A stretch of DNA of 41,140 bases from Streptomyces milbemycinicus (GTDB lineage: Bacteria > Actinomycetota > Actinomycetes > Streptomycetales > Streptomycetaceae): NCBI RefSeq assembly GCF_002154605.1, contig NZ_MUNE01000205.1, forward strand, positions 1-41,140, given 5' to 3'. The notes under the pieces were generated by a model. That model searched no databases. It saw only the letters and a program-made list of their open reading frames with translations, and was not told the origin of the DNA. Below are positions 25,924 to 38,539 of this stretch, piece by piece (the first letter of the stretch is position 1; each line of letters begins with the position of its first letter). The translations under genes and the position numbers were made by a program.

Positions 25924-26744
25924 CAGACGGCACCCACCTTCGACAGCCGGCCGGATATCAGGCCCGCGACGACCACCAGCGCGGTCATGATCAGGGCCAC
26001 CGCGCTGGCCGCGCCCCAGTCGAGCTTCACATTGGCGTAGTCGTACAGGAGGGTGGCCAGCGTGCGGTTGCGGGTGCCGCCCAGCAGCAGCGGGGTGGTG
26101 AACGCGGTGACCGCGCCGGCGAACACCAGCATCGCGCCGACCAGCACACCGGGCAGCGCGATCGGCAGCACCACCCGGCGGAAGGCCCGGCCGGGGCTCG
26201 CCCCGAGCCCGCGGGCGGCCTCCTCCAGCTTGACGTCGATATGCGACAGCGAGCTGTACGAGGTCAGGATCATGATCGGGGTGAAGAGCTGGGTGAGCCC
26301 GGCGATCAGGGCGAACTCGGTGTAGAGCAGCTGGGTGCCGCCGTCGGCGAGGCCGAGGGCGGTCAGCAGGTCGCTGATCAGTCCGTTGCGCCCCAGGATG
26401 ACCAGCCAGGAGAAGGTCCGTACGACGGTGCTGAGCAGCAGCGGGAACACCGCGAGGGCCAGCAGCAGCCCCTGGCGGCGCCGGGGCGCCCGGGCGATCA
26501 GATACGCCACCGGGAAGCCGAGCAGCAGACAGATGGCCGTGGTCAGGGCGGCGACCCGGACGGTGCGGGCCGCGACCTCCAGCACGTATCCGTCGCCGAG
26601 CATGCCGCCGAGCTTGCCGAGGACATCGGGGTCCTCGGCGGCGGGCGGCGCGAACAGGGTGACACCGAAGGGATAGAGGAAGCCGAAGGCGAGAAGTGCC
26701 ACGCCCGGCAGGAGCAAGAGGCCAGAAGCCGCTCTGCGTGACAC
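25923..26744 (-). CDS. ABC transporter permease (PotB-like), first gene of the purine operon
   Basis: The 273-residue permease has six likely membrane helices and the EAA loop EEAARGLGASPGRAFRRVVLP (core EEAARGLGAS). The GTG at 26744 was chosen because TAGGAGGG lies 8 nt upstream; the open frame to 26798 runs through the operator and would not be conserved. The gene begins 37 nt from the double LacI-type operator, so it is the promoter-proximal gene of the six-gene unit. Together with the PotC-like permease it forms the membrane channel. Confidence 0.92.
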   Translation of the reverse strand: MSRRAASGLLLLPGVALLAFGFLYPFGVTLFAPPAAEDPDVLGKLGGMLGDGYVLEVAARTVRVAALTTAICLLLGFPVAYLIARAPRRRQGLLLALAVFPLLLSTVVRTFSWLVILGRNGLISDLLTALGLADGGTQLLYTEFALIAGLTQLFTPIMILTSYSSLSHIDVKLEEAARGLGASPGRAFRRVVLPIALPGVLVGAMLVFAGAVTAFTTPLLLGGTRNRTLATLLYDYANVKLDWGAASAVALIMTALVVVAGLISGRLSKVGAV

Positions 26745-26780
26745 GAGCCGGACCCTCCTAGATGTTACTGATACGTCGTC

Positions 26781-26807
26781 TGCAACCGGTTGCGGCAACC
26801 GGTTGCA
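26781..26807. promoter_or_regulatory. Tandem LacI-family operators
   Basis: Two exact copies of the 12-bp palindrome GCAACCGGTTGC (26782-26793 and 26795-26806) are separated by one base, inside a larger palindrome that begins TGCA and ends TGCA. The central CCGG and TTGC-type arms suit a LacI-family regulator. The site lies between the permease operon and the divergent lacI-type gene, close to where both promoters must be, so repression of both is likely. Confidence 0.85.
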
Positions 26808-26913
26808 GGCAAGCTACGCTGGACCCGGCGAGCCCGTCAACGGCTGCCGGTAAAGAACGTGTAACCAACAACGGGCCGGAAACGGGCAACGGATCGACAG
26901 AAGGCAGGGGCGG

Positions 26914-27903
26914 ATGGTTCGGCTGGCAGATGTCGCACGCGCCGCGGGGGTGTCCACGTCCACCGCGTCCCGCGCCCTCAGCAGGCCCGACATGGTGGCG
27001 GCGGAGACCCGGGAGCGGGTCGCCAAAGCGGCCGCCGAGATGGGATTCACCCTCAACGCCACCGCGCGGGCCCTGACCACCGGCCACACCGGGCTGGTCG
27101 GCGTCATCGTCCCCACCCTCGCCAACCCGTTCTTCCCGCCCATCGTCACCGGTGTCCAGGAGTCACTGACCGAGACGGGCGGAAACGTCCTCCTCGGGGT
27201 GTCCGATCGCTCCGAGGAACGCGAGCGGGAGCTGGCGGCGCAGCTGGGCTCGCGGGTCGACGGGCTCGTCCTCGTCGCCCCGGTCAGCGGCGACGCGACA
27301 CTGCGCGAACTCGCCGAGCGGCTGCCGGTCGTGACGGTCGACCGCACCACCCCTGGTCTGCCCGGGGTGGTGGTGGACACCCCCGGCGGGGTACGGGAGC
27401 TGATGACGCATCTGCTCGGCCTCGGCCACCGGCACATCGCCTACCTCGGCGGCCCGCCCGGCTCGTGGATGGACCGGCAGCGCACCAGGGCCGCCCGCAA
27501 AGCTGTCGAGGACGGCGGCGGCGAGCTGACCGTGCTGGACCCCGTGCCGCCCCAGGTCGACGCCGGCCTCGCGGCGGCCGAGCACCTGGTGCGGCGGGCG
27601 GAGCGGGTCACCGCGGTCATGGCGTACAGCAGCTATGTGCTGCTCGGCCTGCTCATGGGGTTGCGCGGGGCGGGGCTGCGGGTGCCCGAGGACATCAGCC
27701 TGGCAGCGTCCGACGACCTCACGGTCATCGGCATGACCCAGCCGGGCAGCACCGCGCTGCACGTCCCGCTCCAAGAGGCGGGCGCCGCGGCGTGCCGGCT
27801 GGTGCGGGAGGCCCCGCACGCGGGCGAGCGCCCGCCGCGCGTCCGCGTCCCCACCCGCCTGGTCGTCCGCGGCTCCACGGCCCCGCCGCCGGAAGGGCGT
27901 TAA
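26914..27903 (+). CDS. LacI-family transcriptional regulator of the purine operon
   Basis: The 329-residue regulator has an N-terminal LacI helix-turn-helix ([19 protein letters not shown] at residues 4-22), a hinge helix ([10 protein letters not shown]) that reads the operator centre, and a periplasmic-binding-type effector domain starting [15 protein letters not shown]. The effector pocket is not diagnostic, but similar regulators bind sugars or nucleosides. It diverges from the transporter/nucleoside hydrolase/adenine deaminase operon, with two perfect operators between. The ligand is likely a nucleoside or ribose. Its stop overlaps the stop of argR on the other strand by 2 nt. Confidence 0.93.
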   Translation: MVRLADVARAAGVSTSTASRALSRPDMVAAETRERVAKAAAEMGFTLNATARALTTGHTGLVGVIVPTLANPFFPPIVTGVQESLTETGGNVLLGVSDRSEERERELAAQLGSRVDGLVLVAPVSGDATLRELAERLPVVTVDRTTPGLPGVVVDTPGGVRELMTHLLGLGHRHIAYLGGPPGSWMDRQRTRAARKAVEDGGGELTVLDPVPPQVDAGLAAAEHLVRRAERVTAVMAYSSYVLLGLLMGLRGAGLRVPEDISLAASDDLTVIGMTQPGSTALHVPLQEAGAAACRLVREAPHAGERPPRVRVPTRLVVRGSTAPPPEGR

Positions 27904-28460
27904 CTCTCCTTCTGCGCCAGGCGGAGCAGATGGTCGGCGAGCGCCTGGCCGCCCGTCGATTCACGGCTGATCAGCAGCACCGTGTCGTCGCCCGCGATCG
28001 TGCCCAGGATCGCGTGGAGCTCCGCCGAGTCGATGGCCGAGGCCAGGAACTGGGCGGCGCCGGGCGGGGTGCGCAGCACCACGAGGTTGGCGGATGCCTC
28101 CGCCGAGATCAGCAGCTCACCCGCCAGCCGCGCCATCCGGGCCTCGCTCGCCGACTCGCCGAGCGGGGCCCGGGGCGTACGGTCACCGCCCTCGGCCGGC
28201 ACCGCGTAGATCAGCTCGCCTCCGGTGTTGCGGATCTTCACCGCGCCCAGCTCGTCCAGGTCGCGGGAGAGCGTCGCCTGGGTGACGGACAGCCCGTCGT
28301 CGGCGAGGAGCTTCGCCAGCTGGCTCTGGGAGCGGACCGGCTGCCGGTTCAGGATGTCCACGATCCGGCGGTGCCGGGCGGTGCGGGTCTGCGGCACGGC
28401 CGGGCCGTTCCCATGGGAAGTGCCGTTGGCCTGCGCCTCGGTGTGCTGCGCCTCGGTCAT
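27900..28460 (-). CDS. argR: Arginine repressor ArgR
   Basis: The 186-residue regulator has a polar N-terminal extension (about 25 residues), a winged helix-turn-helix ([12 protein letters not shown], then [14 protein letters not shown] with the SRDL recognition motif) and a C-terminal hexamerisation/arginine-binding domain with [11 protein letters not shown]. It binds ARG boxes with arginine as corepressor. It is the last gene of argC-J-B-D-R, so it probably limits its own synthesis. Candidate sites are seen upstream of argC and argG. The N-terminal extension is longer than in E. coli ArgR (156 residues), as is common in Streptomyces. Confidence 0.96.
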   Translation of the reverse strand: MTEAQHTEAQANGTSHGNGPAVPQTRTARHRRIVDILNRQPVRSQSQLAKLLADDGLSVTQATLSRDLDELGAVKIRNTGGELIYAVPAEGGDRTPRAPLGESASEARMARLAGELLISAEASANLVVLRTPPGAAQFLASAIDSAELHAILGTIAGDDTVLLISRESTGGQALADHLLRLAQKES

Positions 28461-28483
28461 CGTCTCGTCAGTCTCCGGATCCG

Positions 28484-29671
28484 TCAGTGCCCGTTTCTCC
28501 CCTGGACGGCGTCCAGGGCGCCGGGGAAGGCCCGGAGGAACGCATCCACCTCCTCGTCGCCGACGACGAGCGGCGGGGCGAGCCGGACCACATCCGGCGC
28601 GACCGCGTTGACCAGGAGTCCCGCGTCCTGAGCCGCCTGCTGCACCTGTGGCGCAAGGGACTCTGCCAGCACGATACCCAGCAGCAGACCGGAGCCGCGG
28701 ACATGGCTGATCAACGGGTGGTCCAGCGACTCGATCCCGTCACGCAGCCGCTCCCCGGTCCGCTTGACCCCCTCGAGGATGTCATCGGCCGCGAGGGTGT
28801 CGAGCACGGCCAGCGCGGCGGCGCAGGCCACCGGGTTGCCGCCGAAGGTCGAACCGTGCTGACCTGGCGTCAGCAGCTCGGCGGCGGGCCCGAAGGCCAC
28901 GGTCGCGCCGATGGGCAGACCGCCGCCAAGACCCTTGGCGAGGGTCACCACATCGGGCTCGACGCCCTGCGCCTGGCATTCGAGCCAGTGGCCGGTGCGG
29001 CCGATTCCCGTCTGGATCTCGTCGAGGACCAGCAGGGTGCCGGTGGCCCGGGTGATCTCGCGGGCCGCGGCCAGATATCCCGCCGGGGGGACGACCACGC
29101 CGTTCTCGCCCTGCATCGGCTCCACGATGAACAGCGCGGTGTCGGTGGTGACGGCGGCGCGCAGCGCGTCCACGTCCCCGTACGGGACATGGGTGACATC
29201 GCCGGGCAGCGGCAGGAACGGCTCCTGCTTGGCGGGCTGGCCGGTCAGCGCGAGGGCGCCCATGGTGCGGCCGTGGAAGCCGCCGGCGGTGGCCACCATA
29301 TGCGTACGGCCGGTGCGCCGCCCGATCTTGAAGGCGGCCTCGACGGCCTCCGCGCCGGAGTTGGAGAAGTAGACCCGCCCGGGCCGGCCGAAGAGCTGCA
29401 GCAGCCGCTCGGCCAGGGCCACCGGGGGCTCGGCGATGAACAGGTTCGAGACATGGCCGAGGGTGGCGATCTGGTCGGACACGGCCCGTACGACGGCGGG
29501 GTGGGCGTGGCCGAGGGCGTTGACGGCGATGCCGCCGACGAAGTCCAGGTACTCCTTGCCGTCCGCGTCCCAGACCTTGGCGCCCTCGCCGTGGGTGAGC
29601 GGGACCCGCGGGGTGCCGTAGTTGTCCATCAGCGCGCCTTGCCAGCGCTGCGTCAGCTGCTCGTTGCTCAC
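28484..29671 (-). CDS. argD: Acetylornithine aminotransferase
   Basis: This 395-residue class-III PLP aminotransferase makes N-acetylornithine from the semialdehyde and glutamate. The signature includes [12 protein letters not shown], the Asp of [13 protein letters not shown], the PLP Lys in [13 protein letters not shown] and the [16 protein letters not shown] block. The GTG start overlaps the argB stop (GTGA), showing coupling. argR follows after 23 nt. No anomalies. Confidence 0.96.
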   Translation of the reverse strand: MSNEQLTQRWQGALMDNYGTPRVPLTHGEGAKVWDADGKEYLDFVGGIAVNALGHAHPAVVRAVSDQIATLGHVSNLFIAEPPVALAERLLQLFGRPGRVYFSNSGAEAVEAAFKIGRRTGRTHMVATAGGFHGRTMGALALTGQPAKQEPFLPLPGDVTHVPYGDVDALRAAVTTDTALFIVEPMQGENGVVVPPAGYLAAAREITRATGTLLVLDEIQTGIGRTGHWLECQAQGVEPDVVTLAKGLGGGLPIGATVAFGPAAELLTPGQHGSTFGGNPVACAAALAVLDTLAADDILEGVKRTGERLRDGIESLDHPLISHVRGSGLLLGIVLAESLAPQVQQAAQDAGLLVNAVAPDVVRLAPPLVVGDEEVDAFLRAFPGALDAVQGRNGH

Positions 29672-30600
29672 CGGTCCGCCCCCTCAGCCTTGTCGTTTTT
29701 GTTGTCCGGGTCGGGCAGGACCATCGTGCCGATGCCCTCGTCGGTGAAGATCTCCAGCAGGATGGAGTGCTGCACCCGCCCGTCGATGACGCGGGCGGTG
29801 GTGACGCCGTTGCGCACGGCGTGCAGACAGCCCTCCATCTTCGGGACCATGCCGCTGGCCAGCTCGGGCAGCAGCTTCTCCAGCTCGCTCGCGGTGAGCT
29901 TGCTGATCACCTCGTCGCTGTTGGGCCAGTCCGCGTACAGGCCCTCGACGTCGGTGAGGACCATCAGCGTCTCGGCGCCGAGCGCGGCGGCGAGCGCTGC
30001 CGCCGCCGTGTCGGCGTTGACGTTGTAGACGTGGCCGTCGTCGGCGCTGCGGGCGATGGAGGAGACGACCGGGATACGGCCGTCGTCCAGCAGGGCCTGG
30101 ACCGCGCCGGTGTCGATCTCGGTGATCCGGCCGACCCGGCCGATGTCCACCTGCTCACCGTCGATCTCGGCGAAGTGCTTGGTGGCGGACATCAGATGGG
30201 CGTCCTCGCCGGTCATGCCGACGGCGAGCGGGCCGTGGCGGTTGAGCAGCCCGACCAGCTCGCGCTGGACCTGTCCGGCCAGCACCATCCGTACGACGTC
30301 CATGGCCTCGTCGGTGGTGACCCGAAGCCCCGCCTTGAACTCGCTGACCAGGCCGTGCCGGTCGAGCTGGGCGCTGATCTGCGGGCCGCCGCCGTGCACC
30401 ACGACGGGGCGCAGCCCCGCGTGGCGCAGGAAGACGACGTCCTGGGCGAAGGCCGCCTTCAGCTCGTCGTCGACCATGGCATTGCCGCCGAATTTGATGA
30501 CGACGGTCTTGCCGTGGTGGCGGGTCAGCCAGGGCAGCGCCTCGATGAGGATGCGGGCCTTGGGCAGGGCGGTGTGTTTACGGGCGGTCGGCTGGCTCAT
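29668..30600 (-). CDS. argB: Acetylglutamate kinase
   Basis: The 310-residue amino acid kinase phosphorylates N-acetylglutamate and is usually the feedback point for arginine. Visible motifs are [20 protein letters not shown], the [21 protein letters not shown] block (core NVNADTAA) and the C-terminal [13 protein letters not shown]. The ATG at 30600 overlaps the argJ stop (ATGA); an upstream open frame to 30873 is the shadow of argJ. The arginine-sensitive N-terminal helix segment (ILIEALPWL) is present, so feedback inhibition by arginine is likely. Confidence 0.96.
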   Translation of the reverse strand: MSQPTARKHTALPKARILIEALPWLTRHHGKTVVIKFGGNAMVDDELKAAFAQDVVFLRHAGLRPVVVHGGGPQISAQLDRHGLVSEFKAGLRVTTDEAMDVVRMVLAGQVQRELVGLLNRHGPLAVGMTGEDAHLMSATKHFAEIDGEQVDIGRVGRITEIDTGAVQALLDDGRIPVVSSIARSADDGHVYNVNADTAAAALAAALGAETLMVLTDVEGLYADWPNSDEVISKLTASELEKLLPELASGMVPKMEGCLHAVRNGVTTARVIDGRVQHSILLEIFTDEGIGTMVLPDPDNKNDKAEGADR

Positions 30601-31751
30601 GACGAGTAGGCGCTGTTCTCGTGGACGTAGTCGGCGGTCAGGTCGTTGGCCCAGATGACGGCGGATTCGCCGCCCGCGGCCAGGTCGGCGGTGATCCGCA
30701 CCTCGCGGTAGCGCATGTCGACCAGTTCCCGGTCCTCGCCGACGGAGCCGTTCTTGCACACCCAGACGTCGTTGATGGCGACGTTGAGCTGGTCGGGGTC
30801 GAAGGTGGCGGAGGTGGTGCCGATCGCGGAGAGCACCCGGCCCCAGTTGGGGTCCTCGCCGTGGATGGCGCACTTGAGGAGGTTGTTACGGGCGATCGAG
30901 CGGCCGACCTCGACGGCGTCGTCCTCGCTCGCGGCGCCCACCACCTCGATGCGGATGTCCTTGGAGGCGCCTTCGGCGTCGCCGATCAGCTGCCGCGCCA
31001 GATCGGCGCAGACCTCGCGGACGGCCTCGGCGAACTCCTCGGCGGGCGGTGTGACGCCGGAGGCGCCGGAGGCCAGCAGCAGCACGGTGTCGTTGGTGGA
31101 CATGCAGCCGTCGGAGTCGACCCGGTCGAAGGTGGTGCGGGTGGCGGCGCGCAGCGCGGTGTCCAGGTCCTGGGCCTCGACGTCGGCGTCGGTGGTGAGC
31201 ACGACGAGAATGGTGGCCAGGCCCGGGGCGAGCATGCCCGCGCCCTTGGCCATACCGCCGACGACCCAGCCGCCGGGCCCTTGCGCCACGGCGGTCTTGT
31301 GCACGGTGTCGGTGGTCTTGATGGCGATGGCGGCCTTGTCGCCGCCGTGGGCGGTCAGCTCGGCCGCCGCCTTCTCCACACCGGGGAGCAGCTTGTCCAT
31401 GGGCAGCCGGATGCCGATGAGCCCGGTGGAGGCGACGGCGATCTCGCCGGCGCTGTGCCCCAGGACCTCCGCGACCTTCTCGGCGGTGGCGTGGGTGTCC
31501 TGGAAGCCGAGCGGGCCGGTGCAGGCGTTGGCGCCACCGGAGTTGAGGACGACCGCGCTGACCGTGCCGCCCTTGAGTACCTGCTCGGACCACAGGACCG
31601 GGGCGGCCTTGACGCGGTTGGAGGTGAAGACACCGGCGGCGGCCGGCCGCGGCCCGTTGTTGACGACGAGGGCCAGGTCGGGGTTGCCGTTCTCCTTGAT
31701 GCCCGCCGCGACGCCGGAGGCGGTGAACCCCTTGGCTGCCGTAACGCTCAC
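30597..31751 (-). CDS. argJ: Bifunctional ornithine acetyltransferase/N-acetylglutamate synthase
   Basis: The 384-residue enzyme recycles the acetyl group from acetylornithine to glutamate. The family self-cleaves before a Thr in K-G-x-G-M-x-A-P-x-x-A-T-M/I-L; here it reads [16 protein letters not shown], with the nucleophilic Thr in ATI. Other blocks are [16 protein letters not shown] and [13 protein letters not shown]. The GTG start has GGAG 5 nt upstream. It lies 82 nt after argC and overlaps argB. Whether it is mono- or bifunctional cannot be told. Confidence 0.96.
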   Translation of the reverse strand: MSVTAAKGFTASGVAAGIKENGNPDLALVVNNGPRPAAAGVFTSNRVKAAPVLWSEQVLKGGTVSAVVLNSGGANACTGPLGFQDTHATAEKVAEVLGHSAGEIAVASTGLIGIRLPMDKLLPGVEKAAAELTAHGGDKAAIAIKTTDTVHKTAVAQGPGGWVVGGMAKGAGMLAPGLATILVVLTTDADVEAQDLDTALRAATRTTFDRVDSDGCMSTNDTVLLLASGASGVTPPAEEFAEAVREVCADLARQLIGDAEGASKDIRIEVVGAASEDDAVEVGRSIARNNLLKCAIHGEDPNWGRVLSAIGTTSATFDPDQLNVAINDVWVCKNGSVGEDRELVDMRYREVRITADLAAGGESAVIWANDLTADYVHENSAYSS

Positions 31752-31833
31752 TGTGACTCCTTGTTCGCCCCGCCATGTTGGGGGTCGGTTTTATGGTGTG
31801 CGGCGCCGGCCGCCCGACGCGCTCCGGTCGGGC

Positions 31834-32915
<1,082 letters not shown>

Positions 32916-32918
32916 TGA

Positions 32919-35237
<2,319 letters not shown>

Positions 35238-35278
35238 TCCGGCGGCCCGCCGCCGCTGCCCCTCTACCGCCCCTCTAC

Positions 35279-35310
35279 CGCCCCGGTTGGACACCCGTCC
35301 GACCGGGGCG
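35279..35310 (+). terminator. Terminator after icd
   Basis: Thirteen-nt arms (35279-35291 and 35298-35310) pair throughout with one G-T wobble around a 6-nt loop, followed by GCCCCTTTCT. It lies 41 nt past the icd stop. Confidence 0.7.
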
Positions 35311-35455
35311 GCCCCTTTCTCACGCTCCGCGGTTCCCCGGTCACTGCATCGGCATACAATAGCCGTTCCCTACAAAATCCCGGTGCCGGACTGCTGGGAT
35401 CACAACATCTGTTCGGGCGGAATCACCCTGACAGAGTGGCCGACAAGTCGATCTC

Positions 35456-35502
35456 CTCCCGCACTTTATGCGGGAGTTGTGTGTCCACTACACGGGGGTA
35501 GT
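35456..35502 (+). promoter_or_regulatory. Two hairpins in the leader of the FabF-like gene
   Basis: The first has perfect 8-bp arms CTCCCGCA/TGCGGGAG with a 5-nt loop (35456-35476). The second has ACTAC/GTAGT arms (35487-35502) enclosing the G-rich ribosome-binding stretch just before the ATG at 35507. A possible -10, TACAAT, is at 35355-35360, giving a leader of about 140 nt. The layout could regulate translation, but the second stem is short. Confidence 0.35.
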
Positions 35503-35506
35503 TTCG

Positions 35507-36733
35507 ATGCGCGCTGACACCGACCAGGTGGTGGTCACCGGTCTCGGGGCCACCACACCGCTCGGCGGGGATGTGGCCTCGACATGGTCCGGAATGCTGA
35601 CGGGGAAATCCGGGATCAGCAGGATCGAGGAGGACTGGGCTCTCGATGCGCCCGTACGGATCGCCGGCCGGCTGGCGGTCGACCCGTCCGAGGTCCTGGA
35701 CCGGGTGCAGGCCCGGCGGATGGACCGCTGCCAGCAGATCGCGCTGATCGCCGCCCGCGAGGCATGGGCCGACGCGGGCGCCCCCGAGGTGGAGCCGGAG
35801 CGGCTGGCCGTGGCCATCGGCACGGGCACCGGGGGCACGCTGACCATGCTCCGCCAGAACGACATCATGGAGTCCTCCGGGATGCGGCGGATGTCCCCGC
35901 ACTCCGTCCCCATGCTGATGGCCAACGGCCCCGCCGCCTTGGTCAGCATCGAACTCGGCGCGCGCGGCGGCGCCCACGCCCCGGTCAGCGCCTGCGCCTC
36001 GGGAGCCGAGGCGATCGCGCTGGGCTTGGACCTGATCCGCCTCGGCCGGGCCGACGTGGTCGTCGCGGGCGGCACCGAAGCCTGCGTCAACCCCCTGGTG
36101 CTGGCCGGATTCGCCCAGGCCAGGGCGCACTCTACGCGCAATGACGAGCCCGAGCAGGCGTCCCGGCCGTTCGACGTCGACCGCGACGGCTTCGTCATCG
36201 GCGAGGGGGCGGCCGTGGTCGTCCTGGAGCGCGCCGAGTTCGCCGCCGCCCGAGCGGCCCGCGCCCATGCGGCGCTCGCCGGGGCCGGGGTCACCTCGGA
36301 CGCCCACCACATCACCGCCGCGCACCCCGAGGGTCAAGTCCGCGCCATGCGTATGGCCTTGGCCGCCGCGGGGCTGACCCCGCTCGCGATCGAGCACATC
36401 CACGCCCATGCGACCTCCACGCCCATGGGCGATCTCGCCGAGGCCGAGTCGATCGCCGAGGCCATCGGCGTCCATCCGTCCGTGACCGCGACCAAGTCCA
36501 TGACCGGCCATCTCTTCGGTGCGGCGGGGGCGGTCGGCGCGCTCGCCGCGATCCTCGCGGTGCGCGACGGGGTGATCCCCGCGACCCAGAACGTCGACGC
36601 CCTCGACCCGCAGGTCAAGCTTGACGTCGTCACGGGGCAGCCCCGGCGCGGCGCGGCACCGGCCGCGGCGCTGACCAACTCCTTCGGATTCGGCGGCCAC
36701 AACACCTCGCTCGTGTTCACCACCGCGCCCTGA
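35507..36733 (+). CDS. Beta-ketoacyl-[acyl-carrier-protein] synthase (FabF-like, KAS II)
   Basis: The 408-residue enzyme condenses malonyl-ACP with acyl-ACP. The Cys-His-His triad is intact: C163 in SACASGAEA, H301 in AHATSTPMGD and H335 in KSMTGHLFGAAG, with the C-terminal FGFGGHNTS loop. Extra Met residues after TGTGGT suggest a KAS II-like active-site lid. It is encoded alone, with no ACP, chain-length factor or other fatty-acid or polyketide genes nearby, so it may be a paralogue of the housekeeping fabF. ATG 35507 is chosen because the family begins here; an upstream open frame runs to 35468. Confidence 0.92.
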   Translation: MRADTDQVVVTGLGATTPLGGDVASTWSGMLTGKSGISRIEEDWALDAPVRIAGRLAVDPSEVLDRVQARRMDRCQQIALIAAREAWADAGAPEVEPERLAVAIGTGTGGTLTMLRQNDIMESSGMRRMSPHSVPMLMANGPAALVSIELGARGGAHAPVSACASGAEAIALGLDLIRLGRADVVVAGGTEACVNPLVLAGFAQARAHSTRNDEPEQASRPFDVDRDGFVIGEGAAVVVLERAEFAAARAARAHAALAGAGVTSDAHHITAAHPEGQVRAMRMALAAAGLTPLAIEHIHAHATSTPMGDLAEAESIAEAIGVHPSVTATKSMTGHLFGAAGAVGALAAILAVRDGVIPATQNVDALDPQVKLDVVTGQPRRGAAPAAALTNSFGFGGHNTSLVFTTAP

Positions 36734-36784
36734 ACCACCGCACCCTGAACCATCGCGCCCTGAACCGCCACGTCCTGAACCACC
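36725..36784. repeat. 15-bp tandem repeat at the end of the FabF-like gene
   Basis: Four consecutive 15-bp units of the type GCGCCCTGAACCACC (36725, 36740, 36755, 36770) start with the last codons and stop of the ketosynthase and run into the spacer; a partial fifth follows. Every unit carries TGA in the ketosynthase frame, so the stop codon itself has been multiplied. Confidence 0.9.
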
Positions 36785-36824
36785 GCGCCCCGGGGCCGTG
36801 TCCGCCGCCCCGGGGCGGGTCCGC

Positions 36825-37871
36825 TTACGGGTTCTCGCGCAGCGTCAGCCCGTAGAAGTCCACCTGGTAGTCGTCCACGGTCTGGGCGTGGTCCGAAAGG
36901 CTCAGGTCCTTCGGCGACGACACTCCCAGGCCGCGGAGGGTGTCGACGAGCAACCGGGCCAGCCGCGGGCCGTCGGTGTGGTCCGGGCCGAAGACGCCGG
37001 AGTGGTGCGTCCAGTCGATCCAGTGGGAGAGCCGCGCGGGCGCCGTGGCCTCCGGGATCCAGCCGAGAGAGGCCGGGTCGGTGCCGGAGCCCGCGCCGTC
37101 CAGCTCCTCCGTGCTGTAGACGATCTCCAGCTGGTCGCCGCAGACGATATGGAAGACGACCGGCCCGTAGGTGCCCGGCACCAGCGCGTGGATGCCGAGG
37201 TCAAGACCGATGCCCAGGGCGCTGGTCTCGGCCGGGAGCGAGCCCAGGAAGTCGCTCAGCGCGGAGGTGTAGACGTCCCAGTCGTCCGTCTGCCAGTAAC
37301 CGGGGAAACCCAGGCCCCCGTTGGCCGAGACCCGGCGGGAGCCGAAGAAGCCGCCGATCGCATGAGCCTCGCCGTGGCCCTGCCGCCAGAACCAGTTCTC
37401 CGCCGGGTCGGTCGGCTGGAGCAGCAGCTCCGGCCCCCGCTCCCCCGCGCGCAGCTCCAGGGTGTCCGGCTTTCCGCGCCACCGCAGAAAGGGGCTCCCC
37501 CACACCGGCGTGGACTCGTAGAACGGCCCGAGATCCCCGTACGCCCCCATGATGGACGCGCGCCCGAACGCCTCCGTCAGCGTCTCCGCCGCCCTGCGGA
37601 AGCTCTCCGCCTTGGCGGTGGCCCCGCCCGCCACCAGCTCTACCGGCACATGGAGCCCGACGAACTCCTCGCCGTCATGCACGAACTCCGACTCGTGCCG
37701 TCCCGTCGGCCGCAGCCACGCCTCGCCCGCGTCCCCCGCGGCCTCGCGCCACTCCCACCCGAGCGACGAGACCAGCGCCCGCAGCGCGGGCTGCCGCCAC
37801 CCTCCGGTGTCGGCGTCCCTGAGGCGCCGCGCCACCTCGGCCAGCCGCTCGCCCTCCAGCGTCACCGTCAC
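36825..37871 (-). CDS. Hypothetical protein
   Basis: This 348-residue protein has no signal peptide or membrane helix and looks globular and acidic with many Trp residues (LGWEWREA, RQGHGEAHAIGGFFG, YWQTDDWDVY, HWIDWTHHSGVFG). I recognise no catalytic motif; it resembles unnamed actinobacterial DUF proteins. A degenerate internal pattern of two related halves (LVSSLGWEW early, DFLGSLP later) is possible but unproven. It stands alone between the repeat and a pseudogene. Good codon bias and a plausible ATG support it as a real gene. Confidence 0.75.
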   Translation of the reverse strand: MTVTLEGERLAEVARRLRDADTGGWRQPALRALVSSLGWEWREAAGDAGEAWLRPTGRHESEFVHDGEEFVGLHVPVELVAGGATAKAESFRRAAETLTEAFGRASIMGAYGDLGPFYESTPVWGSPFLRWRGKPDTLELRAGERGPELLLQPTDPAENWFWRQGHGEAHAIGGFFGSRRVSANGGLGFPGYWQTDDWDVYTSALSDFLGSLPAETSALGIGLDLGIHALVPGTYGPVVFHIVCGDQLEIVYSTEELDGAGSGTDPASLGWIPEATAPARLSHWIDWTHHSGVFGPDHTDGPRLARLLVDTLRGLGVSSPKDLSLSDHAQTVDDYQVDFYGLTLRENP

Positions 37872-37965
37872 GTCCGAACCCCCTGTTACTCAGTGCACTT
37901 GACGCCCTCGACGATGCCATACGGCACCAGCAACGCACCCGGGCCCCTGGGCAGGGTCGGTGCCC

Positions 37966-38528
37966 ATGACCTCGGAGCACCCCAACGCCTGGGCGGCGGA
38001 CGCGATCCGACGCCTCCGCGCGGAAGGCCGCGCCCACGGCCCGACGCCCCTCCGTCCGCTCCCGCTGCCCGCGCTGCGGGACATCGAGGTCTATCTCAAG
38101 GACGAGTCGGCGCACCCCACACCGGCAGCGTGAAACACCGCCTGGTACAAGCCATGTTCTGCCGGGCGATCGCGAGCGGCCGGATCACGGCGGACACCAC
38201 GGTGGTCGCCGCCACCGGCGGCGCGGTCGCCGTCGCGGGAGCCCACTTCGCGCGGCTGCTCGACCTTTCGTTCCGCGCCGTCGTACCCGCGAAGACCCCG
38301 GCGGACACCCTGGTCCGCATCAAGCGGGAGGGCGGCCACTTCCTGGACCACTTCACCGACTGGTGATCCCGGTCCCGGACGGCGCGTCCATCGCGGCCCT
38401 GCGGTGGCTCCACGACACGGCCGGCGTCCCGGCCGGCCCGGCGTCCCGGCCGGCCCGGCGGCCGGGACCGGTCTGTGGGGCGCGCGCGGAGGCTCGACCC
38501 CGGGCCTTACGCGGACGCCGTGGCCCGG
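37966..38528 (+). pseudogene. Decayed PLP-dependent cysteine-synthase-like gene
   Basis: Three reading frames together spell fragments of one PLP-dependent cysteine/cystathionine synthase-family protein. From ATG 37966 come EHPNAWAADAIRRLRAEG and VYLKDESAHPT; near 38118-38121 two extra bases (ACAC for AC) shift the frame, and GSVKHRLVQAMFCRAIASG, with the PLP Lys in SVKHRL, continues in another frame to a stop at 38366. Then VPDGASIAALRWLHDTAG reads in the third frame, a LWGA remnant follows, and LDPGPYADAVAR (38493-38528) matches the usual C-terminal end. About half the expected ~360 codons are missing, so internal deletions have occurred. It cannot encode a functional enzyme. Confidence 0.8.
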
Positions 38529-38539
38529 TCCGCCACCCC

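Noticed and set aside
35507..36733. Ketosynthase as part of a polyketide gene cluster
   Set aside because: No chain-length factor, ACP, ketoreductase, cyclase or regulator of such clusters is nearby; the neighbours are housekeeping and unrelated genes.
36798..38366. 522-codon plus-strand open frame joining the hypothetical gene region to the PLP fragment
   Set aside because: Its first two thirds are the shadow of the minus-strand 348-residue gene; only the last ~80 codons are meaningful and belong to the pseudogene.
37966..38528. Two separate short genes for the PLP-like fragments
   Set aside because: Neither fragment has a complete fold; they are collinear parts of one family in different frames, which fits a pseudogene better.
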